A stretch of 64,000 nt of DNA from Pseudomonadota bacterium (lineage in GTDB: Bacteria; Pseudomonadota; Gammaproteobacteria; Burkholderiales; Burkholderiaceae_E): assembly GCA_023388075.1 (NCBI GenBank), contig JAEWGX010000111.1, positions 1 through 64,000 of the forward strand. Reading direction: 5' to 3'. The position numbers and the translations under genes are program-made. The notes under the pieces are model-generated. The model saw only the letters and a program-made list of their open reading frames with translations. It ran no database searches and was not told the origin of the DNA. Positions 58,154-64,000 of the stretch are shown here, one piece after another. Position 1 is the first letter of the stretch. Every line of letters starts with the position of its first letter.

Positions 58154-59034
58154 CCCGGGGACCCCGGGGGCACGGCGCGCGGCCCGGTCCCGCTTCCGGC
58201 CGGCCCGTTGTCCCGGTCCGATCCGTCCTCTCGGTCCGATCCGTCCCCCGCGGAACGATCGTCTCCCGCGGAGCGATCGTCCGACGCGTGCGCCGGAAGA
58301 GTCGTCGATGCGCGCGGCGATCCGGTTGCGGCCCCCTCCGTGGCCTCGCTGCCGCGAAGGGTGGTGAAGCCGATCGGTACCTCGATCGGTACCTCCACCG
58401 GCACCTCCCGGTCGCGATAGACGACCCGCTCCACCGGCACCTCCACGATCCGCTCCGTACTGCCCTGGTCCTTCATCCGGTCCCGAAGGCGCAACAGGCG
58501 CTGCTCCGCGCTGGCGAGCCCGCGCTTGGCATGCAGCAGCGCCGCCCTCAGCGCCGACACGGACGCGCGCTGCCGATCGCGCTCCGACCGGACCCGGCGC
58601 AGCAGGATCATGGTGCGTCGCAACACGACCTCTCCGCGATGCCGGTCGGCCTCGGCCGATCTGAGCAACCGGGCCTTCTCCTGGCCGATCCGGCGATCCC
58701 CTTCGAGCTCCTCCTGCAACCGGACGAGCTCTTCCCGATCCCGGGCCGCCATCGTGCCCATCACGACGGCGCGCTCCGCGGCCTCCTCGCGTCGAGCCTG
58801 CAGCGCATCTTCCAGGCGGGCGTTCTCCTCGGCGAGCCGGGTCGCGCGGTCGGAGAGCTCGGCCAGGCGGGCCCGCCATGCGGCGACCTCGGAGCGGCGC
58901 TGCGTCGCGAGGCGCAGCAGCCGGCGGCGATGCAGGCGACGCCCGGCAAGCCAGCCCACGGCGAGCCCGACGAGGATGCTGACGAGGATGGCAAGGAGGA
59001 CCACGCTGAGGTTCGGGCCGGAAGGCGGCTCCAT
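58150..59034 (-). CDS. Membrane-anchored coiled-coil protein of unknown function
   Basis: The 294-residue protein has one N-terminal membrane helix (about 9-30), a long heptad-rich coiled coil (about 45-190), a strand-like VEVPVERVVYRDREVPVEVPIEVP tract in two parts, and a Ser/Asp/Gly-rich tail with short repeats (DDRSAG, DGSDR). No enzyme motif is seen. The layout recalls envelope scaffold or tether proteins. Its stop TAG overlaps the stop of the converging methyltransferase gene in a shared CTAG. Confidence 0.75.
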   Translation of the reverse strand: MEPPSGPNLSVVLLAILVSILVGLAVGWLAGRRLHRRRLLRLATQRRSEVAAWRARLAELSDRATRLAEENARLEDALQARREEAAERAVVMGTMAARDREELVRLQEELEGDRRIGQEKARLLRSAEADRHRGEVVLRRTMILLRRVRSERDRQRASVSALRAALLHAKRGLASAEQRLLRLRDRMKDQGSTERIVEVPVERVVYRDREVPVEVPIEVPIGFTTLRGSEATEGAATGSPRASTTLPAHASDDRSAGDDRSAGDGSDREDGSDRDNGPAGSGTGPRAVPPGSPG

Positions 59035-59165
59035 CGCGCCGCTTGCCTATAGACGGGCCAGGACGTTCGTGCCTATCATATTTGATCGACGTCGCGCAGG
59101 AAGTTACCGGGATCGTTGCCAGGCTGCATCGGTTCCAGTGCCGTGTCGACGATATTGTGTTGATA

Positions 59166-59175
59166 CTATCGATAG
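59166..59175. promoter_or_regulatory. Palindrome in AT-richer gap
   Basis: CTATCGATAG is a perfect 10-bp palindrome in the 247-bp gap (59035-59281) between two divergent genes of unknown function. A TATGAT box on the minus strand near 59078 is a -10 candidate for the coiled-coil gene. The gap holds no gene. Confidence 0.3.
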
Positions 59176-59281
59176 AAAAGATCACAAGAGGACGGTGGGG
59201 GCGGCCAGCCGCAGGATGGCAGGCGGACCGACACCGAGCCCACGACCCCGCAAAGACGGGGCCCCCAAGGAGAGAGTGCCG

Positions 59282-59824
59282 ATGTCCAGCCAAAGAACCA
59301 ACAGGAGGTTCCCATTGCTGTATCGATGGTTGAGCTTCCCTTATGACGTGGTCTGTGCCGTCCTTCACGCGGGCAACCAGCTGCTCGTACGTGCGGGGGC
59401 CCAGGTGCGCGAGTCCCTCGTGCATCCGTTGAAGCCGTTTCCCCTCGCCCACGTGGCGAGCGGTGTCGGCGTCGGCAGCCCGACCCAGCGGATCAGCGTG
59501 CAGGACACGATGCGCATGAGGGATCACCGGCATCCGTTCGGCATCGCCGGACTCCCGCCGGCCACCCTTCAGAACGCACATGCCTTCCTCACGCTCCTGC
59601 CCACCTGGCTGCCCATGCCGGAGACGCGGCGCCACGGCCATTCGCAGGTGCAGTTGGACTGGTCCGGCCGGGGCGGTCGGCACTTCAGCGTGCTGATCGG
59701 GTCGGACGGCATGCTGATCTACTCCGCACGCCTGGGCACCAAGGGCCGCTTTGACGGCGCCGAGCCGGTGTCCGACCAGCTCTCGCCGGTCGTCGTCCAC
59801 GTCCTCAGGCAACTGCAGCACTGA
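59282..59824 (+). CDS. Hypothetical protein with C-terminal VQLDW domain
   Basis: A 180-residue protein with a helical N-terminal third (LLYRWLSFPYDVVCAVLHAGNQLL) and a C-terminal strand-rich part with HSQVQLDWSGRGGRHFSVLIGSDGMLIYSARLG. The same short pattern (leading G-x-V-x-L-x-W followed by DG and Y) recurs in many unassigned bacterial proteins, but I cannot name a family. AAGGAGAG lies before the ATG, so expression as a protein is likely. The gene is alone between two unrelated units. Confidence 0.7.
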   Translation: MSSQRTNRRFPLLYRWLSFPYDVVCAVLHAGNQLLVRAGAQVRESLVHPLKPFPLAHVASGVGVGSPTQRISVQDTMRMRDHRHPFGIAGLPPATLQNAHAFLTLLPTWLPMPETRRHGHSQVQLDWSGRGGRHFSVLIGSDGMLIYSARLGTKGRFDGAEPVSDQLSPVVVHVLRQLQH

Positions 59825-59831
59825 CCGGACG

Positions 59832-59853
59832 CCGGGGCCGAAGAAGGCCCCGG
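59832..59853. terminator. GC-rich hairpin after the unknown protein gene
   Basis: CCGGGGCC (59832-59839) pairs perfectly with GGCCCCGG (59846-59853) across a 6-base loop, eight bases after the stop of the gene ending at 59824. No T tract follows, so a Rho-independent stop is uncertain. The 280-bp gap to 60104 holds this hairpin, the inverted repeat at 59868 and no gene. Confidence 0.5.
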
Positions 59854-59867
59854 ACCGCGTCGCGCAA

Positions 59868-59897
59868 CCTGGTCGATATCGGCGGATATCGACCAGG
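59868..59897. promoter_or_regulatory. Perfect 13-bp inverted repeat upstream of the ligase operon
   Basis: CCTGGTCGATATC at 59868-59880 is followed by GGCG and its exact complement GATATCGACCAGG at 59885-59897. A 30-base site with perfect arms is unlikely by chance. It lies 207 bp before the acyl-CoA ligase gene and could be an operator for a TetR- or GntR-type regulator, or an RNA hairpin. No regulator gene is adjacent in the window. Confidence 0.55.
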
Positions 59898-60104
59898 AGC
59901 ACATGTCTTGCCTCGTGCCCGAAGAGGTACGAACGCGGCCTCCTTTCCAGCCCCGACCGCTCCTAAGGGTAAGCGATGATGACCCGCGCGCGAGCGCCGA
60001 CCGCACAATGACGACCGGGCGGCCCGCGCGGCTTCGGCAGCGCGTCCGTCCGGAGTTCGACCAACGTACGCACCGACGGGCAGCATCAGTCCGCGCCTGG
60101 AGAC

Positions 60105-62105
60105 ATGACGACGCTGGCACCCACCATCACGCTCTCGCTGAGCGGGGACACCACCTTCCCGCACCTGCTTCTCGAGCACGCCAGTGCGCGACCGGATGCG
60201 ACCGCGATGCGCGAGAAGGATCTCGGCATCTGGCTGTCGATCTCCTGGCGGCAGTTGCGCGACGAGGTCGAGGCGATCGCCGCGGGGCTGGCCAGCGATG
60301 GCTTCGCACGGGGCCAGCACTTCGCCCTCGTCGGGGAGAACCGTCCCCGGCTCTACGCGGCGATGATCGCGGTGCAGGCGCTCGGCGGCATTCCGGTGCC
60401 GCTCTACCAGGACGCGGTGGCCGACGAGCTCGCCTACGTGTTCGACAACGCCGAGATCGCCTTCGCGCTGGTGGAGGACCAGGAGCAGACCGACAAGCTG
60501 CTCGAGGTGCGCCGACACCAGCCGCGGCTGCGCCGGATCATGTACGACGACCCCCGAGGGCTGCGCAACTACGACGACGCGTCGCTGATGTCGTACGAAT
60601 CGCTCATCGCCCACGGCAAGGAGCATCTGCGCCAGCACCCGGGCTTTCTCGCTGCACGCATCGCGGACATCTCGCCCGACGATCCCGCCGCGATGTTCTA
60701 CACCTCCGGCACCACCGGACATGCCAAGGGCGTGGTGCACACCCATCGCAACCTGATCTCGATGTCCGCGGTGGCTTCGGCGATGGAGAACCTGACCAGC
60801 GACGAGGAGGTGCTCGCGTACCTGCCGATGGCCTGGATCGGCCAGAACATCTTCTCGTACTCGCAGTGGCTGGTCTGCGGCTTCACCGTCAACTGCCCGG
60901 AGTCGGCGCAGACGGTGAACAACGACATGCGCGAGATCGGGCCCACCTACTACTTCGCGCCGCCGCGGGTGCTCGAGGCGCTGTTGACCCAGGTCACGAT
61001 CCGGATGGAGGACGCCGCCGCGCCGAAGCGGGCGCTCTATCGCGCGGCGATGGCGGTGGCCGAGCGGGTCGGGGGGCGTCTGCTCGATGGTGACCGCGGC
61101 GTGCCGTGGTCCGACCGGTTGCGCTACCGGCTGTACGACCTGCTGGTCTATGGCCCCCTGCGCAACGCGCTCGGCATGAGTCGCATCCGGGTGGCGTATA
61201 CCGCAGGCGAGGCCATCGGCCCGGATCTGTTCGTCTTCTACCGTTCCCTGGGCATCAACCTCAAGCAGCTCTACGGCTCCACCGAGACGGCTGTCTTCGT
61301 CTGCATACAGCCCAACGGCCAGGTGCGCGCCGACACGGTCGGTCCCGCGGTGCCGGGTGTCGAGCTCCGGACGACCGAGAGCGGAGAGGTGCTGATACGC
61401 AGCCCCGGCCTGCTGCGCGAGTACTACAAGAACGCGGAGGCAACGCGGGAGGTGAAGGACGCCGAGGGCTGGTACCACACCGGCGACGCCGGCTACCTCG
61501 ACGCCGACGGACATCTCCGGATCATCGACCGGGCGAAGGATGTGGGCCGGCTCGCCGATGGCTCGCTCTTCGCGCCCAAGTTCCTGGAGAACAAGCTCAA
61601 GTACTTCCCGTTCGTGAAGGAGGCGGTGGCGTACGGCAACGGGCGTGACAAGGTGGTGGTGCTCCTGAACCTCGACTACGAGGCGGTGAGCAACTGGGCT
61701 GAACGGCGCAGCCTGAACTTCGCCGGCTATACCGATCTCGCCGGCAAGCCGGAGGTCCTCGCGCTGATGCGCGAATGCGTCCAGAAGGTGAATGCGGATC
61801 TCGCGGCAGACCCGATGATGGCCTCGAGCCAGATCCATCGCTTCCTGGTGCTGCACAAGGAGCTGGACGCGGACGACGAGGAGCTCACGCGCACACGCAA
61901 GGTGCGCCGCGGCTTCATCGCCGACAAGTACGGGGTCCTGGTGGATGCGCTCTACGCCGGGAAGACCGAGCAGTACATCGAGACCCGGGTGCGGTTCGAG
62001 GATGGCCGCGTCGGCTCGGTCGCCGCGACGCTCGAGATCGTGGACGCCCGCACCTACGAGCCGGCCCGTCGCGCGGCGGCGGCCGCGCAGGCGGAGCCAG
62101 CCTGA
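60105..62105 (+). CDS. AMP-dependent acyl-CoA synthetase (long-chain type)
   Basis: The 666-residue enzyme matches the FadD15-like branch of the ANL superfamily: MFYTSGTTGHAKGVVHTH near residue 200, VAYTAGEAIGPDLF, QLYGSTETAVF, and the conserved YHTGDAGYLDADGHLRIIDRAKD. It activates a carboxylic acid with ATP and CoA. Its stop overlaps the start of the LivG-like ATPase gene (TGATG), a pairing common in Burkholderiales, where the transporter probably imports the acid to be activated. The substrate cannot be told from sequence alone. Confidence 0.9.
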   Translation: MTTLAPTITLSLSGDTTFPHLLLEHASARPDATAMREKDLGIWLSISWRQLRDEVEAIAAGLASDGFARGQHFALVGENRPRLYAAMIAVQALGGIPVPLYQDAVADELAYVFDNAEIAFALVEDQEQTDKLLEVRRHQPRLRRIMYDDPRGLRNYDDASLMSYESLIAHGKEHLRQHPGFLAARIADISPDDPAAMFYTSGTTGHAKGVVHTHRNLISMSAVASAMENLTSDEEVLAYLPMAWIGQNIFSYSQWLVCGFTVNCPESAQTVNNDMREIGPTYYFAPPRVLEALLTQVTIRMEDAAAPKRALYRAAMAVAERVGGRLLDGDRGVPWSDRLRYRLYDLLVYGPLRNALGMSRIRVAYTAGEAIGPDLFVFYRSLGINLKQLYGSTETAVFVCIQPNGQVRADTVGPAVPGVELRTTESGEVLIRSPGLLREYYKNAEATREVKDAEGWYHTGDAGYLDADGHLRIIDRAKDVGRLADGSLFAPKFLENKLKYFPFVKEAVAYGNGRDKVVVLLNLDYEAVSNWAERRSLNFAGYTDLAGKPEVLALMRECVQKVNADLAADPMMASSQIHRFLVLHKELDADDEELTRTRKVRRGFIADKYGVLVDALYAGKTEQYIETRVRFEDGRVGSVAATLEIVDARTYEPARRAAAAAQAEPA

Positions 62106-62890
62106 TGTCGACTCGCCGCACCGGCGACGTGGTCCTCGCGGCCGAGGGCGTGACACTCGCCTTCGGCGGCGTCAAGGCGCTCAGCGACATCTCGTTCGAC
62201 GTGAGGGAGCACGAGATCCGGGCCATCATCGGGCCGAACGGCGCCGGCAAGAGCTCCATGCTCAACGTGATCAACGGCGTCTACACCCCGCAGGCCGGCA
62301 GCATCGTCTTTCGCGGGCGGCAGTTCTCGCGGATGAACTCCCGCCAGGTGGCCGAGGCGGGCGTTGCCCGCACCTTCCAGAACCTCGCGCTCTTCAAGGG
62401 CATGAGCGTGCTGGACAACATCATGACCGGCCGCAACCTCAAGATGCGCTGCAATCTCTTCCAGCAGGCGCTGCGCATCGGCAAGGCCGAGCGCGAGGAG
62501 ATCGGGCATCGCGAGCATGTCGAGCACATCATCGATTTCCTCGAGATCGAGGCATGGCGCAGGACGCCGGTCGGCCGCCTGCCGTACGGGCTGCAGAAGC
62601 GGGTCGACCTGGCGCGGGCGCTGGCGATGGAGCCGCAGGTGCTGCTGCTGGACGAGCCGATGGCGGGGATGAACGTGGAGGAGAAGCAGGACATGTGCCG
62701 TTTCATCCTCGACGTCAACGAGGAGTTCGGCACCACCATCGTGCTGATCGAGCACGACATGGGCGTGGTGATGGACATCAGCGACCGCGTCGTCGTCCTC
62801 GACTACGGGCGCAAGATCGGCGACGGCACCCCGGACGAGGTCCGCGGCAACCCGGACGTGATCCGCGCCTACCTCGGCACGGTGCACTGA
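62105..62890 (+). CDS. livG: Branched-chain amino acid-type ABC transporter ATPase (LivG)
   Basis: The 261-residue ATPase has Walker A IGPNGAGKSSM (Walker core 43-51), the LivG-type ARTFQNLALFKGMSVLDNIM, signature segment RLPYGLQKRVDLARAL, and Walker B LLLDEPMAGMN. It powers a HAAT-family importer. It overlaps the ligase gene by one base and is followed by livH after ten bases. Given the ligase, the substrate may be a carboxylic acid and not an amino acid. Confidence 0.92.
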   Translation: MSTRRTGDVVLAAEGVTLAFGGVKALSDISFDVREHEIRAIIGPNGAGKSSMLNVINGVYTPQAGSIVFRGRQFSRMNSRQVAEAGVARTFQNLALFKGMSVLDNIMTGRNLKMRCNLFQQALRIGKAEREEIGHREHVEHIIDFLEIEAWRRTPVGRLPYGLQKRVDLARALAMEPQVLLLDEPMAGMNVEEKQDMCRFILDVNEEFGTTIVLIEHDMGVVMDISDRVVVLDYGRKIGDGTPDEVRGNPDVIRAYLGTVH

Positions 62891-62900
62891 GCTTCCCGGC

Positions 62901-63830
62901 ATGGGATTCTTCCTCGAGACCCTGATCGGCGGCCTGATGGCCGGCATGCTCTATTCGCTGATCGCCCTCGGCTTCGTGCTGATCTTCAAGGCGAGCGGCG
63001 TGTTCAACTTCGCCCAGGGCGCCATGGTGCTGTTCGCCGCGCTCGCCATGGCCCGGTTCGCCACGTGGCTCCCGGACTGGCTCGGCTTCGAGAGCCGCGC
63101 GCTCGCGAATCTCCTTGCCTTCGTGATCGCGATGGCGGTGATGATCGGTGTCGCCTGGGTGGTGGAACGGCTGGTCCTGCGCAAGCTGGTCAACCAGGAG
63201 GCCGTCACGCTGCTGATGGCGACGCTCGGCATCGCCTATTTCCTCGACGGCTTCGGCCAGACGCTCTTCGGCAGTGACATCTACACCATCGACGTCGGCA
63301 TGCCGAAGGATCCGATCTTCCTGTTCGAGGAGATCTTCGAAGGCGGCGTGCTGGTCAGCAAGGAGGATCTCTACGCCGCCCTGATCGCCGCCGGCCTGGT
63401 GGCGCTCCTCAGCCTCTTCTTCCAGAAGACCCGGACCGGGCGGGCGCTGCGCGCCGTCGCCGACGATCACCAGGCGGCGCAGTCCATCGGCATCCCGCTC
63501 GGCCGCATCTGGGTCATCGTGTGGAGCGTCGCCGGCTTCGTCGCTCTGGTGGCCGGGGTGATCTGGGGCAGCAAGCTCGGCGTGCAGTTCTCGCTCTCGC
63601 TCGTGGCGCTGAAGGCGCTGCCCGTGGTGATACTGGGCGGCCTCACCTCCGTGCCCGGCGCGATCGTCGGCGGCCTGATCATCGGCGTCGGCGAGAAGCT
63701 GTCGGAGATCTACCTCGGCCCCATGCTCGGCGGCGGCATCGAGATCTGGTTCGCCTACGTGCTGGCGCTGCTGTTCCTGCTGGTCCGCCCCCAAGGCCTC
63801 TTCGGTGAAAAAATCATTGATCGCGTGTAG
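62901..63830 (+). CDS. livH: Branched-chain amino acid-type ABC transporter permease (LivH)
   Basis: A 309-residue permease with about eight membrane helices and the LivH markers GGLMAGMLYSLIALGFVLIFKASGVFNFAQGAMV at the N-terminus (in two parts), LRAVADDHQAAQSIGI, and GGLTSVPGAIVGGLIIG near the end. It forms the channel with a LivM-type partner expected just beyond the window edge. Its last codons, EKIIDRV, are repeated downstream in the DNA (see the repeat at 63808-63955). Confidence 0.92.
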   Translation: MGFFLETLIGGLMAGMLYSLIALGFVLIFKASGVFNFAQGAMVLFAALAMARFATWLPDWLGFESRALANLLAFVIAMAVMIGVAWVVERLVLRKLVNQEAVTLLMATLGIAYFLDGFGQTLFGSDIYTIDVGMPKDPIFLFEEIFEGGVLVSKEDLYAALIAAGLVALLSLFFQKTRTGRALRAVADDHQAAQSIGIPLGRIWVIVWSVAGFVALVAGVIWGSKLGVQFSLSLVALKALPVVILGGLTSVPGAIVGGLIIGVGEKLSEIYLGPMLGGGIEIWFAYVLALLFLLVRPQGLFGEKIIDRV

Positions 63831-63955
63831 ATGTATGCAAGAGACGAGACCTGAAGCGCGATCAGTGATTTTTCGGCGAAGGCTGACTTGCGAAGCAAGT
63901 CAGGCGAAGCGTGCCGAAGCCAAAAAATCATTGACCGCGTCTGAACCTATGCAAG
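63808..63955. repeat. Repeat array after livH with duplicated C-terminal tail sequence
   Basis: A 34-base unit at 63808-63841, covering the end of livH, recurs at 63922-63955 with 28 matches. A related 17-base piece in the opposite direction lies at 63857-63873. A perfect hairpin (CTGACTTGC-GAA-GCAAGTCAG, 63883-63903) lies between. The inverted pair can fold with an A-rich left and T-rich right arm, as in a terminator. The remaining bases to 64000 hold no complete gene. Confidence 0.6.
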
Positions 63956-64000
63956 GACATCGATCGTGAGCGCGATCCCCCGCCCCTGACCATGCTCTAC

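Noticed and set aside
58200..58440. Short tandem repeats that resemble a CRISPR or intergenic array
   Set aside because: They are coding repeats of the acidic tail and VEVP tract of the coiled-coil protein, with no spacer structure.
57056..59902. A minus-strand open frame of over 900 codons
   Set aside because: It crosses several genes with good family matches or ribosome sites and has shadow-type composition.
59903..61093. A plus-strand frame with a good AGGAG site before its ATG
   Set aside because: After about 65 codons it is only the out-of-frame shadow of the acyl-CoA ligase, and its composition is Arg-rich. A short leader role cannot be excluded but is not supported.
59805..62156. A minus-strand open frame of over 780 codons
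   Set aside because: It is antisense to the acyl-CoA ligase, whose motifs are complete, and has a shadow-type composition.

Overview
The window is very GC-rich (about 70% by eye) and densely coded. The overall gene set suggests a betaproteobacterium, most likely in the order Burkholderiales: a caa3-type oxidase with fused subunits I and III, a PPi-type phosphofructokinase, AMP nucleosidase, a PrkA/DUF444/SpoVR trio, an aryl-polyene-like locus, and an acyl-CoA ligase next to Liv-type transporter genes. GC-rich intergenic hairpins resembling those of that group support this. The genus cannot be fixed by reading alone. I saw no rRNA, tRNA, CRISPR array, insertion sequence or prophage.

Layout. 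1-5211: a tightly coupled respiratory operon (cut CoxB with fused cytochrome c, CoxA-CoxC fusion, small membrane protein, CtaG, triheme cytochrome c). 5266-11348: SixA-like phosphatase, isochorismatase-family hydrolase, acetate kinase, P-type cation ATPase and a fumarylacetoacetase-family hydrolase, all on the plus strand. 11422-19558: PQQ-dependent dehydrogenase, small proteins, oxaloacetate decarboxylase-like enzyme, inositol-phosphatase and lipid-kinase pair, GFA protein, PPi-type PFK, hemerythrin. 19585-23566: a ferric-iron ABC transporter split over both strands, with a Fur-box candidate. 23701-33809: acetoacetyl-CoA synthetase, hydrolase, AlkA, AMP nucleosidase and assorted enzymes. 33919-36691: a SnoaL-like gene, a LuxR-type regulator and a methyltransferase; the two non-regulatory genes carry nearly identical 18-bp dyads upstream. 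36850-41826: SpoVR, DUF444 protein and PrkA kinase.

43011-58153 is an aryl-polyene-type (APE-like) biosynthesis and export locus. The plus arm holds an outer-membrane MipA-like protein, a PlsC-type acyltransferase and a GT2 glycosyltransferase. The opposing minus arm reads ACP, membrane protein, acyl ligase, dehydratase, LpxL-type acyltransferase, LolA-like carrier, MMPL exporter, polysaccharide deacetylase, methyltransferase, ketosynthase, chain-length factor, second dehydratase and ketoreductase. Most of its junctions are stop/start overlaps. A second methyltransferase diverges from the ACP gene across a near-perfect 24-bp tandem repeat. Together these genes would build a polyene acyl chain on an ACP, reduce and dehydrate it, transfer it to a lipid and export it.

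58150-64000: a coiled-coil membrane protein, an unknown protein, then an acyl-CoA ligase with LivG and LivH genes. A 30-nt site with perfect 13-bp arms lies upstream of the ligase, and an unusual repeat follows livH.
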